Source of the DNA: an uncultured Bacteroidales bacterium
GTDB lineage: Bacteria > Bacteroidota > Bacteroidia > Bacteroidales > Bacteroidaceae
Reading direction: 5' to 3'
Length of the DNA: 64,000 bases
NCBI GenBank assembly: GCA_902802265.1
Contig: CADCLN010000004.1
Location: 62,001 to 126,000 of the forward strand
This document shows, in pieces, positions 30,994 to 39,095 of this stretch (positions are counted from its first letter, which is position 1; every line of letters starts with the position of its first letter). The translations under genes and the position numbers were made by a program. Under the pieces are notes generated by a model, which was not told the origin of the DNA, did not search any database, and worked only from the letters and a program-made list of their open reading frames with translations.

Positions 30994-33765
30994 TTAATTG
31001 TCGCCAGATGTCAGGTAGCGGTCAATGAGGTTAGTGATGTCTTCCACGGTTATGTCAGCTTCGCCTTCCAGATAGCGGTCGATGAGGTTGGTGATGTCTT
31101 CCACGGTGACACGTATTGGGACAATTTCCACATCGCCGTAATATTTGCTGGCAACAATAGTGCGCATACAACGCCATATTGTTGGTTCGTAGTAGATGTT
31201 TATAATCGGCTGTACAAACTCAACATAATCCAAGGTTAAATTGTCAAAGCCCTCGATGGCAGTGTATTGGGTGCCGAAATATGTGTAATTACCTTCAAGT
31301 TGCACGTTTGCATTGGAAATGGTGAGTGAAGCGTTGGCTGAATCATCCAGGTCGCTATTAGCATATACTATAATGGCTGCTGCTTTGAGTGAACAGTCTT
31401 TGATGGTGAGCTGCTTGGGTACTGAGTGGTTGGCCATAACCCAAATAGCACCATCTGTTTGCAGCGAACCAGGTCCCTCGATGTTGACTTCATATTTTTC
31501 TCCAAGACGATAGTAAATGTTCATTCCGAAGGTAAGTTTCTTGATTTCGTTATTACCGTTTAGCTGAATCGTGATGTTATCGTCCAAATTGAGGTCTTTG
31601 TCAAAGCGATCTGAGTTGCATACAAATGAGAGGTCTTCCATCTTCAGCACACGGGTTTCGGGGTTATAGCTCAGACGCCCAGTGTGGGGCACATCGCGCA
31701 GGATGTCGTCGCAGTTCTTGTCGTGAACGTAGATGCCATTGAGTGATATATGATAAGGAGTGGCAGGTTCGAATTTCATGGTTCCTGTAATGATTGTTCC
31801 GTCAAACATCTTGAACACTTGGTCTGTTTGGTCGTAGTGAGCGGCGTTGGGTGTGGTGACGAAGCTTCGCCCTGATGAATCAGACACCCCATACGCATCA
31901 TAAAAAACATTTTTGAATCCGTGAATAGTGTGACTGTTGTTTTCACCTGTGAGGTTGATGGTGGCTTTGTTTAAATTTAATATGCCGCCATTGTTATCAC
32001 GCCCCAACAGGCGAGTGGCGTTAACGGTGCAACCCTCGCTGATGGTAAGTCCGCTGCCGTCGAAACATTCGATGTCGTTGTTCAAGGTGAGTGTGCCCGT
32101 GCCTTCGATGACGAAATTCTTGCGTGTCGAAATACCTATATAGTGTTCAGCGTTATTCAAGATGTTTTCTCCCACCAGTTTAATATGCACGTTTTCGGGT
32201 GCATAAGAGGCGATGTAGATGGATTGAACTTGACCGGCATCGGCCGTGAAGTTGTCCATAGTCAGCAAATTGGCATCTTTGTCGTATGTCAACGTGCCCT
32301 TCACATTAGAATAGTAGAAGTTATTGGCGTTGATGTCGTTCAGTTCGTGATTAGCGATGCGAATGCCGTAGTATTCTTTCACTTTGCGAATAACCGCCCA
32401 ATATAGGTATTCATTGTATTGTCCATCCAAGTTATAGTAACCGAAAGTCTGTGTGCTGGGGTTGAAGAATACAGCTGTTGAAATCTCCATGCCTGTAAGG
32501 TTCAGTTGGGAGGCGCCTTGCAGTTTTTTTGTACCTGCCGTCGTGAGTGTTATTTCATCGCAATTTGAAAGATTGAGTTGTCCGTTTGCCATGTCAATAG
32601 GGTAAAGGGGAGTGAAAGAATGTAAGTTTTTGAACTGGAGTGTTCTATGTTCTTCTTCCATCTTCAAGGCGTAGGTGCCTGTTAATTCTAAATCGAATTC
32701 AACATCTTCTTTGCCTACGAATGCGATGTCCCGTGTGGAGCTGATGCAGACATCATCTGTACTCTGGAAACTTATCGTTCCCATGCTTGTCTGCTCGAAT
32801 TGGATTGTCAGGTTGCTGCCTGTATTCACAATGGCGGGTTCGCCTGTTGTGCGAACAGAATATCCACTGAGCATATAGAGCGTTTCCTTGTCTGGGTCGT
32901 AAGAAAATTCGCAAGGGGTACTACCTTTTGTAAAAAATTTCTTGTTGTTAATCACAGTCACTTCCACACCGCCTACACGCAGTCCGTAGCGTTTCCATCC
33001 CAGATAAACCGTTGTGCCGAGACAGTCTCCGTTGGCGTCGGGGATGTATTTGTTGGTGGTGTCATAAGTAATCTTATCTCCGTTGCCTGGTGGCAAGTAG
33101 ATGCCGCAGTCGGGTATCGTTTGGTACACATCTTTGAATCCATCCACGGTGACGCTCTTTTGCTGACCGTAAGTAAGTCCTGTAAGGGTCGTGAAACAGG
33201 CTCCGATGCGGAGGATATTGTTTTCGTTATTGTTGCCACGGATGGCAAGGGCATTGATGGTGGGACCACTGGTGGGTTTCCAATTCCCTTCATAGTAGTC
33301 GAAGGGGAAATATTCGCCCAAATCAAGAGTGGCACCGTCGTAACAGCCAATGACACCATCTTCTACGTTGAGCGAGCCTGTGCCGTAGATGTGGAAGTCG
33401 CCACCGGTGTCGTCCTTTGCCTTGTTGGACTTGCGGAGTTGTACAGGCACCGCATTGGTGTTGCGGATAACATTCTCTCCTTCCAACATGATGGTGAGAT
33501 TCCAGGGAGCATTGGTCTGCACGTTAATACCACTGCTGGCAGCTTTGTTTTTGCAGTCGATGACGACATTTTTCAGGGTCAAGGTGTTGGTGCTGGCATT
33601 GTAGCTCACTGTGCCCGATATAATGTGCTCACTGGTCACGTTGCTGGCGTTGTCGGATGTAACCCAAACATTGCCCACAAGAATGTAATAATTTGTGGTA
33701 GCCATCGCTATTGTGCTAATGGCACTCGCCACGAGAAAGGCGAGGAAAAAAGTAGTTCTTTTCAT
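30994..33765 (-). CDS. Large secreted protein with a tandem dockerin-like tail
   Basis: The 923-aa protein has a signal peptide ('KRTTFFLAFLVASAISTIAM'). The body is repetitive and beta-rich, with recurring phrases such as 'GTVSYNASTNTLTLKNVVID', 'GTLTYDKDANLLTMDNF' and 'GRLSYNPETRVLKMEDLSF', and 'TLTLNNDIECFDGSGLTISE'. These look like carbohydrate-binding or right-handed beta-helix type repeats, about three large copies. The C-terminus holds two copies of 'TVEDITNLIDRYL' 19 residues apart with no calcium loop. I see no catalytic site. It is expressed from its own promoter with a ~145-nt leader that contains a long-range inverted repeat. It is probably a surface protein; the partner or ligand is unknown. 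Confidence 0.7.
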   Translation of the reverse strand: MKRTTFFLAFLVASAISTIAMATTNYYILVGNVWVTSDNASNVTSEHIISGTVSYNASTNTLTLKNVVIDCKNKAASSGINVQTNAPWNLTIMLEGENVIRNTNAVPVQLRKSNKAKDDTGGDFHIYGTGSLNVEDGVIGCYDGATLDLGEYFPFDYYEGNWKPTSGPTINALAIRGNNNENNILRIGACFTTLTGLTYGQQKSVTVDGFKDVYQTIPDCGIYLPPGNGDKITYDTTNKYIPDANGDCLGTTVYLGWKRYGLRVGGVEVTVINNKKFFTKGSTPCEFSYDPDKETLYMLSGYSVRTTGEPAIVNTGSNLTIQFEQTSMGTISFQSTDDVCISSTRDIAFVGKEDVEFDLELTGTYALKMEEEHRTLQFKNLHSFTPLYPIDMANGQLNLSNCDEITLTTAGTKKLQGASQLNLTGMEISTAVFFNPSTQTFGYYNLDGQYNEYLYWAVIRKVKEYYGIRIANHELNDINANNFYYSNVKGTLTYDKDANLLTMDNFTADAGQVQSIYIASYAPENVHIKLVGENILNNAEHYIGISTRKNFVIEGTGTLTLNNDIECFDGSGLTISEGCTVNATRLLGRDNNGGILNLNKATINLTGENNSHTIHGFKNVFYDAYGVSDSSGRSFVTTPNAAHYDQTDQVFKMFDGTIITGTMKFEPATPYHISLNGIYVHDKNCDDILRDVPHTGRLSYNPETRVLKMEDLSFVCNSDRFDKDLNLDDNITIQLNGNNEIKKLTFGMNIYYRLGEKYEVNIEGPGSLQTDGAIWVMANHSVPKQLTIKDCSLKAAAIIVYANSDLDDSANASLTISNANVQLEGNYTYFGTQYTAIEGFDNLTLDYVEFVQPIINIYYEPTIWRCMRTIVASKYYGDVEIVPIRVTVEDITNLIDRYLEGEADITVEDITNLIDRYLTSGDN

Positions 33766-33791
33766 AGTTAGAATGGTTTTTACCGAATTTC

Positions 33792-33887
33792 CGCAGCACT
33801 TTAGTTTTACTCTCTTTATAGTTCATGGGCGAGAAAAATGGCCAACGATTTTGTCATATCAGATTTTTCACTTACCTTAGTGCTGCG
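33792..33887 (-). promoter_or_regulatory. Long-range inverted repeat in the leader of the 30994 gene
   Basis: CGCAGCACT at 33792-33800 and AGTGCTGCG at 33879-33887 are perfect inverted 9-mers separated by 78 nt, inside the predicted leader. They could close a structured RNA element upstream of the start codon. No known riboswitch class is recognised. Confidence 0.4.
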
Positions 33888-33918
33888 TTTCACGGCAAGC
33901 AAACTCATCAATGACATG

Positions 33919-33927
33919 GCAAAGGTA
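33919..33927 (-). promoter_or_regulatory. -7 element (TACCTTTGC) of the 30994 gene
   Basis: An exact TAnnTTTGC match on the minus strand, about 154 bp before the start codon. Confidence 0.65.
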
Positions 33928-34042
33928 CAACTATAATCTGAGAAAAGCACTCCTTGGGGAGGATTTTTTATGTGAGAGAGCTTTTTTTCTCTGTTTTGCG
34001 GTTCTGTTACCGTCAAAGTGCTGTTTTTTCGATGTATGCACG

Positions 34043-34081
34043 AAAAAAAAGCACCGGCGTGCAGTCTCTGCAGGCCGGTGC
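34043..34081 (-). terminator. Intrinsic terminator of the SPOR lipoprotein gene
   Basis: GCACCGGC (34051-34058) pairs with GCCGGTGC (34074-34081). On the minus strand the stem is followed by eight T residues. The loop itself contains a small hairpin (TGCAG...CTGCA). Confidence 0.85.
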
Positions 34082-34185
34082 GACAATTCTTACATTAATA
34101 TATTCTCACCTTTACCAAAAAGAAAATTTATAAACTATGAAAAAATGTTTGTTATATGTTTATGAAAAAACATTATCTTCTTTTA

Positions 34186-34692
34186 TTAATAGGAACGCAG
34201 CAGAATCCATGCGTCGGGATAAGTGGCGCGAAGGTCGTTGCGTGAATTGATGGCAGATGTGCGGTCGTCGAAAGAAGAAGCGACTACGCGATACATGCCT
34301 GTGTCTGGATTCTGAGCAACCTGTGCGCTGTAGCCCTTGCTGACGAGTGTGTTGCGCAGATTGTTTGCATTGTCGAGACTCTTGAATGAACCGCAAACCA
34401 CGTTGTATGCTTTCAGTGTGCCGTTGTTCATGACGTTGAGGCGTTCTGAACGCAAATCGGAGTTGTCGGTTGGGGTAGTAGGCTGAACGGTTGTGACGGG
34501 CTGAACGGTTGTGACGGGTGTTACACTGACGGGTTCAGTCGTTCTCTGTTCTGCTGCTTTTGCCTTTTCGTATGCCTTCTTGTAGCTGCTTTCAGTAGAT
34601 TTGCAGCCAGTGAATGTCATTGCGGTAAGAAGGGCAAGTCCCATGAAAAGAGTTTTCTTTGTAGAGAAAACATTGTAAGATTTTTTTTCCAT
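34186..34692 (-). CDS. SPOR-domain lipoprotein
   Basis: The start at 34692 gives 168 aa. The signal ends in 'LALLTAMTFTGCKSTESS' (lipobox Cys). A Thr/Pro/Val-rich linker ('PVTTVQPVTTVQPTTPT', itself a short repeat) follows. A SPOR domain occupies residues ~95-168: 'YNVVCGSFKSLDNANNLRNT', 'GYSAQVAQNPDTGMYRVVAS' and 'YPDAWILLRSY'. SPOR domains bind denuded septal peptidoglycan glycan strands, so it is likely an envelope or division-site protein. In-frame codons up to 34878 lie upstream of the -7 element and are rejected. Confidence 0.9.
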   Translation of the reverse strand: MEKKSYNVFSTKKTLFMGLALLTAMTFTGCKSTESSYKKAYEKAKAAEQRTTEPVSVTPVTTVQPVTTVQPTTPTDNSDLRSERLNVMNNGTLKAYNVVCGSFKSLDNANNLRNTLVSKGYSAQVAQNPDTGMYRVVASSFDDRTSAINSRNDLRATYPDAWILLRSY

Positions 34693-34739
34693 AATGTAGT
34701 GTTGTTGTAATTTTGAAATGAATTTGAATGATTTATTTT

Positions 34740-34748
34740 GCAAATTTA
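34740..34748 (-). promoter_or_regulatory. -7 element (TAAATTTGC) of the SPOR lipoprotein gene
   Basis: An exact TAnnTTTGC match on the minus strand. CTTG (minus strand, 34769-34772) stands 20 bp upstream as a possible -33 element. Confidence 0.65.
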
Positions 34749-34808
34749 GTGGTATAAATCTGCCTAAGCAAGCGTTTTTGCAAAAAAAAATGTTAAAGCC
34801 ATAGTATT

Positions 34809-34843
34809 TTTGTGGTTTGTTAAGGATATTGTTGTATTTTTGG
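34809..34843 (+). promoter_or_regulatory. Probable promoter of the YtxH-holin operon
   Basis: TTTG at 34809-34812 and TATTTTTGG at 34835-34843 are 22 bp apart. This is a fair but not perfect match to the Bacteroidetes promoter. Confidence 0.45.
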
Positions 34844-34898
34844 GCAAAATTTTTCTTACAAACCTTTTTTAATAACATTTTAAATTACTTTTTGTACT

Positions 34899-35141
34899 AT
34901 GGCAAAGAATAATGGAATTGCATTGGCAGCCGCATTCATCGGCGGTGCTATCGCAGGCGCAGCTTGCGGACTTTTGTTTGCTCCGACATCGGGTGAAGAT
35001 CAGCGTAAGAAAATCAAGGAAGTCCTTGACAAGTATGGTGTAAAACTGAACAAGGATCAGTTCACAAAGCTGGTTGACGAAATCAAGTCAATTGGAAAGA
35101 AGAAAGAACCTGTTCCAGCAGAAGATTATGACGCTGAATAA
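34899..35141 (+). CDS. YtxH-domain small membrane-anchored protein
   Basis: The 80-aa protein has a glycine-rich N-terminal membrane segment 'ALAAAFIGGAIAGAACGLLF' followed by 'APTSGEDQRKKIKE', the YtxH signature. The rest is an amphipathic helix. YtxH-type proteins are linked to general stress and envelope maintenance, but the molecular role is unknown. It overlaps the next gene by 14 nt, and the three genes 34899-35725 form one unit. Confidence 0.88.
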   Translation: MAKNNGIALAAAFIGGAIAGAACGLLFAPTSGEDQRKKIKEVLDKYGVKLNKDQFTKLVDEIKSIGKKKEPVPAEDYDAE

Positions 35142-35499
35142 TACAGGAGATGCCAGCCGCTTGGCGGACGACAGCCGAGGTGTGCTGACGTTGCTCGTAC
35201 AGTATTTGAAGTTGGAAGCGATTGACAAGCTGTCAGTCGCTACCACCTTCTTGATTTTAGGTGGCGTCATCTTTGCCTTGGCTACGAGTGCCATCTTTTT
35301 CTTGAGCACGGGTCTGGTAAAGTCGTTGAGCGGAGTGATAGGTAGTGAAGCAGGGGCTTACTATGTAGTAGGCGGATTGCTTGCTGTGGTCATTCTGATT
35401 ATTTATTTCAATCGCAAGGCTTGGATTGAGCGGCCTGTTATTAGGAATATTTCCCAATCAATGTTAAAGGAGGACGAGGATGAAGAAGCAAATGTATGA
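35128..35499 (+). CDS. Phage-holin-like (Phage_holin_3_6 type) membrane protein
   Basis: The start at 35128 gives 123 aa. A cytoplasmic helix ('GVLTLLVQYLKLEAIDKLSV') leads into two membrane segments ('TTFLILGGVIFALATSAIFF' and 'AYYVVGGLLAVVILIIYF') and a basic, then acidic C-terminus. This matches the 'phage holin family' proteins that accompany YtxH genes in Bacteroidetes. It is a chromosomal envelope protein here, with no phage genes nearby. It overlaps both neighbours. Confidence 0.8.
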   Translation: MTLNNTGDASRLADDSRGVLTLLVQYLKLEAIDKLSVATTFLILGGVIFALATSAIFFLSTGLVKSLSGVIGSEAGAYYVVGGLLAVVILIIYFNRKAWIERPVIRNISQSMLKEDEDEEANV

Positions 35500-35725
35500 T
35501 TCTTTAGAAGAACTGCGTGCCGACAAGCACAAATTGAGCCATCAGTTGGGGAAGGCAACGAAAGCACTGGAGGCTGATGCCGTAGATTGTGTCTTGCCCT
35601 CCAATACATTTCTTTCTTCCGACTTTTCCTATATGCGTTATATAGGATATGGAATTACGGCCTTCAAAACGTTTAATATTGTGCGCAAAGTAGTAGGTTT
35701 TGTATCGACAAGGCGTTGGAGATAG
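35480..35725 (+). CDS. Small protein of unknown function in the YtxH-holin operon
   Basis: The 81-aa protein ('MKKQMYDSLEELRADKHKLS') begins with a helical, charged segment and ends with a weakly hydrophobic stretch ('YMRYIGYGITAFKTFNIVRK'). The start lies within the end of the holin-like gene (20-nt overlap), which supports coupled translation. I do not recognise a family. Confidence 0.65.
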   Translation: MKKQMYDSLEELRADKHKLSHQLGKATKALEADAVDCVLPSNTFLSSDFSYMRYIGYGITAFKTFNIVRKVVGFVSTRRWR

Positions 35726-35800
35726 CCCATTTTTACCTGTATTTTGCTACATAAAGGCTTTTTTCAAGGAAAACATACTGATAAAGTGATATATTTTTCG

Positions 35801-35809
35801 TAACTTCGC
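35801..35809 (+). promoter_or_regulatory. -7-like element (TAACTTCGC) directly before recR
   Basis: One mismatch to TAnnTTTGC. Its position would place the transcript start only a few bases before the recR ATG at 35820. Confidence 0.5.
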
Positions 35810-35819
35810 AGCCGTTTTG

Positions 35820-36437
35820 ATGGATCGACAGTACACATCAACACTGTTAGGACGCGCCGTAGATGAGTTTGCGAAGCTTCCTGGTATTGGGCGCAAGACG
35901 GCGATGAGGCTTGTGCTTCATACCCTGCGTTTAGACGAGGGAGCGGTTGACGGCTTCTGTCAAGCCCTGCAGACTTTGCGGCATGAGGTGAGATATTGCA
36001 GCGTATGCCATAATATCAGCGACACTGAAGTCTGTGCCCTGTGTGCCAATAAACAGCGTGATGCCAGTACCATCTGTGTGGTGGAGAATGTGCAAGACGT
36101 GATGGCCCTGGAGGCAACCATGCAGTATCATGGGCTTTACCATGTGCTGGGTGGGGTTATCTCTCCGATGGACGGAGTGGGACCTGCCGATTTGCAGATT
36201 CAAAGTCTGGTGGAAAGAGTAGGGCGTGGCGGTGTGAACGAAGTAATATTGGCACTGAGTAGTACGATGGAGGGAGATACTACAAATTTCTTTATATCAA
36301 GGAAATTGTCTCCTTTCCCTAATGTAAAGCTTTCAGTACTTGCACGTGGATTGAGCATTAATGATGAATTGCAGTACACGGATGAAGTGACGCTGGGACG
36401 TTCCCTTATCAACCGCGTTCCTTTTACAGGAAATTGA
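35820..36437 (+). CDS. recR: Recombination protein RecR
   Basis: The 205-aa protein has the complete RecR layout. The N-terminal helix-hairpin-helix is '[20 protein letters not shown]'. The four-Cys zinc finger is '[16 protein letters not shown]'. The Toprim domain has '[20 protein letters not shown]', 'LHVLGG'-like '[20 protein letters not shown]' and '[15 protein letters not shown]'. The C-terminal Walker B-like motif is '[20 protein letters not shown]'. RecR works with RecO (and RecF) to load RecA at single-strand gaps. The predicted promoter lies so close that the leader may be under 10 nt. Confidence 0.97.
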   Translation: MDRQYTSTLLGRAVDEFAKLPGIGRKTAMRLVLHTLRLDEGAVDGFCQALQTLRHEVRYCSVCHNISDTEVCALCANKQRDASTICVVENVQDVMALEATMQYHGLYHVLGGVISPMDGVGPADLQIQSLVERVGRGGVNEVILALSSTMEGDTTNFFISRKLSPFPNVKLSVLARGLSINDELQYTDEVTLGRSLINRVPFTGN

Positions 36438-36494
36438 ATTGCGAAATCTGAATTACGAATTGTTAGATCGACGAAGTCAAATCCGAATTACGAA
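36438..36494. repeat. Short intergenic repeat module after recR
   Basis: Two copies of TCTGAATTACGAA / TCCGAATTACGAA flank TTAGATCGACGAAGTCAA (36463-36480), a shortened copy of the dispersed element seen at 19946, 23284 and 23783. Confidence 0.6.
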
Positions 36495-36959
36495 ATGGAA
36501 AAAAGAATACAATCGTTATTGCTGATGCTCAGGATTGAGTCCTGTGTGTCTTGGATTGTGGTCGTTATTATTTTTGTGTTAGGCATCTTAGGTGTTATTG
36601 TAAATGGTTCGGTGCAGCCCAATACCCAGAAGGAATTTGTACTGAACACCATCGGAATCCTTTCGACACTTTTAGTCCTTCCTTTGGCATTGAAACTGTT
36701 TTTACTGAATACAACCCGTAGTCTGCGCCGCATGAATCATGATGAGGCGCTTGATTTTTATCATGTATGGAGCCTTGTGCGCCTGGTGATTGTGACGTTG
36801 TGCATCGCTTTCAATGTGGTGGTGTATTTTATGACTCTCAACATGACAGGGCTGTTGTGTGCTTTCATTGGTGTCTGCATTACGATTTATTGTTTGCCCA
36901 CCAAGCAGCGCATTACACGGTATCTGGATGAAGTGAACAATGATTTGGTGAACCAATAA
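36495..36959 (+). CDS. Four-helix integral membrane protein of unknown function
   Basis: The 154-aa protein has four hydrophobic segments: 'WIVVVIIFVLGILGVIV', 'TIGILSTLLVLPLALKLFLL', 'VRLVIVTLCIAFNVVVYFM' and 'MTGLLCAFIGVCITIYCL'. It ends with a charged tail ('TRYLDEVNNDLVNQ'). I cannot assign a family. It lies 18 bp before a glycosyltransferase gene, so an envelope role is possible. Confidence 0.7.
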   Translation: MEKRIQSLLLMLRIESCVSWIVVVIIFVLGILGVIVNGSVQPNTQKEFVLNTIGILSTLLVLPLALKLFLLNTTRSLRRMNHDEALDFYHVWSLVRLVIVTLCIAFNVVVYFMTLNMTGLLCAFIGVCITIYCLPTKQRITRYLDEVNNDLVNQ

Positions 36960-36977
36960 AATGTGTAGCCTCTACGT

Positions 36978-38189
36978 ATGAAATTGTCTGTTGTCATAGT
37001 AAACTACAATGTGAAGTACTACTTGGAGCAGTGCTTGCTTTCGGTGGAACGTGCACTTGTGGGAATTCAGGGTGAGGTTTTTGTTGTGGATAATGCCAGC
37101 ACGGACGATTCCATCGAGTATCTTCGGACAAAGTTCCCGTGGGTTTACTATATTGAGAGCCAGAAGAACAACGGCTTTTCTGTAGCAAACAATATGGCAA
37201 TCCGTCAAGCGAGAGGGGAATACGTGATGCTGCTTAATCCCGACACAATCTTGAGTGAGCATACTCTTCACGACTGTATAGAGTTTATGGACACCCATCC
37301 CGATGCGGGTGGAGTAGGAGTGAAGATGCTGAAAGAAGATGGCAGTTTTGCACTGGAGTCTCGGCGCGGTGTTCCTACTCCCTGGACTTCGTTTTGCAAG
37401 ATGATAGGATTGGGTAAACTTTATCCCAAGTCAACCTTGTTCGGTCGCTATTATATGCAATATTTGCCGCTTGACCAACCTGTGGAAATTGATATCATGT
37501 CGGGAGCTTGCATGACAATGCGGCGTGCTGCTTTGGACAAATGTGGACTTCTGGACGAAGACTTTTTCATGTATGGCGAAGACATCGATATGTCCTACCG
37601 CATTCTGAATGCAGGCTATAAAAACTACTATCTGCCCACAACCATTTTGCATTACAAGGGTGAAAGTACACAGAAAAGTTCGTATAAGTATGCTATTGTG
37701 TTTCATCGTGCTATGCTCATTTTCTTCAAGAAACACTTTAGGTACAACTTTATCCTTCTTGCGGTGGTTTCAGTGCTGATATATTTCAAAGCTCTGCTTA
37801 CCTACTTAAAGCAGCAAGCATTGAAACGGCGACACTTGAAGCATGTCATTATTGACGAAATGAGACAGAAGAAATTCTTGCTGGTGGGCAAAGGTTTTAA
37901 CCTAGAACAGATGGAACGTCTGATGGAGTCGCACAAGTTCTACCATTCCGTTTCCGATGGAATGCCAGAACGGTTTGAACCGACTGCCGACTATGTAGTG
38001 TTTGATACTGATGCCTATTCGTTTAAAGAAATATTGGAATGGTTCAGTCACATGGACAAACAACGCAAAGCTCCGTTGATAGCCACCTACATCAGTCAAA
38101 GCCAGACGATACTGACTTGCAGCAGCGTCATCAGGTTGGCTGCCAAAAAAGAGAAGCAAAAACAAGATAACACACAAAATAAATCATAA
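36978..38189 (+). CDS. Glycosyltransferase family 2, membrane-associated
   Basis: The 403-aa protein opens 'MKLSVVIVNYNVKYYLEQCL', then 'VFVVDNASTDDSIEYL', 'NNGFSVANNMAIRQARGEYV' and 'MLLNPDTIL' (the DxD-like NPD motif). 'DIMSGACMTMRRAALDKCGL' and 'DEDFFMYGEDIDMSYRILNA' (the catalytic ED-rich region) follow. This is the rhamnosyltransferase-like (WbbL) branch of GT2. A membrane segment lies near residue 255 ('FILLAVVSVLIYFKALLTYL'), and a ~125-residue C-terminal extension has no clear match. It likely adds a sugar to a surface glycan. The his genes follow after 12 bp. Confidence 0.9.
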   Translation: MKLSVVIVNYNVKYYLEQCLLSVERALVGIQGEVFVVDNASTDDSIEYLRTKFPWVYYIESQKNNGFSVANNMAIRQARGEYVMLLNPDTILSEHTLHDCIEFMDTHPDAGGVGVKMLKEDGSFALESRRGVPTPWTSFCKMIGLGKLYPKSTLFGRYYMQYLPLDQPVEIDIMSGACMTMRRAALDKCGLLDEDFFMYGEDIDMSYRILNAGYKNYYLPTTILHYKGESTQKSSYKYAIVFHRAMLIFFKKHFRYNFILLAVVSVLIYFKALLTYLKQQALKRRHLKHVIIDEMRQKKFLLVGKGFNLEQMERLMESHKFYHSVSDGMPERFEPTADYVVFDTDAYSFKEILEWFSHMDKQRKAPLIATYISQSQTILTCSSVIRLAAKKEKQKQDNTQNKS

Positions 38190-38201
38190 AACAGAGTAAC
38201 T

Positions 38202-39053
38202 ATGTTAAGAATTGCTGTACAGTCGAAGGGCCGCCTCTATGAAGATACAATGGACCTGCTGAAAGAGGCTGGTATAAAAGTAAATAGCACCAAGCGTACA
38301 CTGTTGGTGCAATCATCCAATTTCCCCCTTGAAGTTCTTTATTTGCGTGACGATGATATTCCGCAGACCGTGGCAGACGGCGTTGCCGATATCGGTATTG
38401 TGGGTGAAAACGAATTTGTGGAGCGTGGCTTTGATGCCAACATTGTGAAGCGGTTGGGTTTCAGTAAATGCCGTCTCTCGTTGGCTATTCATAAGGGAGA
38501 GGAATATAATGGTGTGGAATGGTTCGCTGGTAAGAAAATAGCTACTTCCTATCCAGGCATCTTGCGTAAATTCATGCAGGAAAAGGGCATCAATATGGAT
38601 ATCCACGTCATTCAGGGTTCTGTGGAAATCGCTCCAGGTATCGGACTTGCTGATGGTATTTTCGACATAGTCAGCTCTGGTTCAACCCTTGTCAGCAACA
38701 ATCTGAAGGAAGTGGAAGTGGTGATGCAGAGCGAAGCCCTGCTTATTGGAAACAAGCAGATGGAGGACGAAAAGAAAGCTGTGCTTGAACAATTGCTCTT
38801 CCGCATTGAATCTGTGCTTATTGCCGATGACAAGAAATATGTCAGAATGAATGCACCGAAGGCTCGCCTTCAGGAGATTGTGAAGGTGTTGCCTGGCTTG
38901 AAAAGTCCCACCATCATTCCTCTGGCAGATGAAGACTGGTGTTCCGTTCATGCTGTGCTCGACGAAAAGCACTTCTGGGAGATCGTTGGCCAGCTGAAAG
39001 CCCTTGGAGCAGAAGGCATTTTGGTCACACCTATTGAGAAAATGATATTGTAG
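38202..39053 (+). CDS. hisG: ATP phosphoribosyltransferase, long form
   Basis: The 283-aa protein catalyses the first step of histidine synthesis, joining ATP and PRPP. It begins 'MLRIAVQSKGRLYEDTMDLL' and contains 'VADGVADIGIVGENEFVERG', 'KIATSYPGILRKFMQEKGIN' and 'GIFDIVSSGSTLVSNNLKEV' (the PRPP-binding loop). It continues with the C-terminal ACT-like regulatory domain ('LKSPTIIPLADEDWCSVHAV') that marks the long, histidine-inhibited form; no HisZ is needed. It is the first of hisG-hisD-hisC-hisB. No -7 element is seen in the 12-bp gap upstream. Confidence 0.97.
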   Translation: MLRIAVQSKGRLYEDTMDLLKEAGIKVNSTKRTLLVQSSNFPLEVLYLRDDDIPQTVADGVADIGIVGENEFVERGFDANIVKRLGFSKCRLSLAIHKGEEYNGVEWFAGKKIATSYPGILRKFMQEKGINMDIHVIQGSVEIAPGIGLADGIFDIVSSGSTLVSNNLKEVEVVMQSEALLIGNKQMEDEKKAVLEQLLFRIESVLIADDKKYVRMNAPKARLQEIVKVLPGLKSPTIIPLADEDWCSVHAVLDEKHFWEIVGQLKALGAEGILVTPIEKMIL

Positions 39054-39095
39054 TTTTATCCGTTATTTTGTTATAACGATTTTGTTTTGTAAGCA

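Noticed and set aside
35128-35499. Holin-like gene considered as a prophage remnant
   Set aside because: No other phage genes are present; YtxH-holin pairs are ordinary chromosomal envelope genes in this group.
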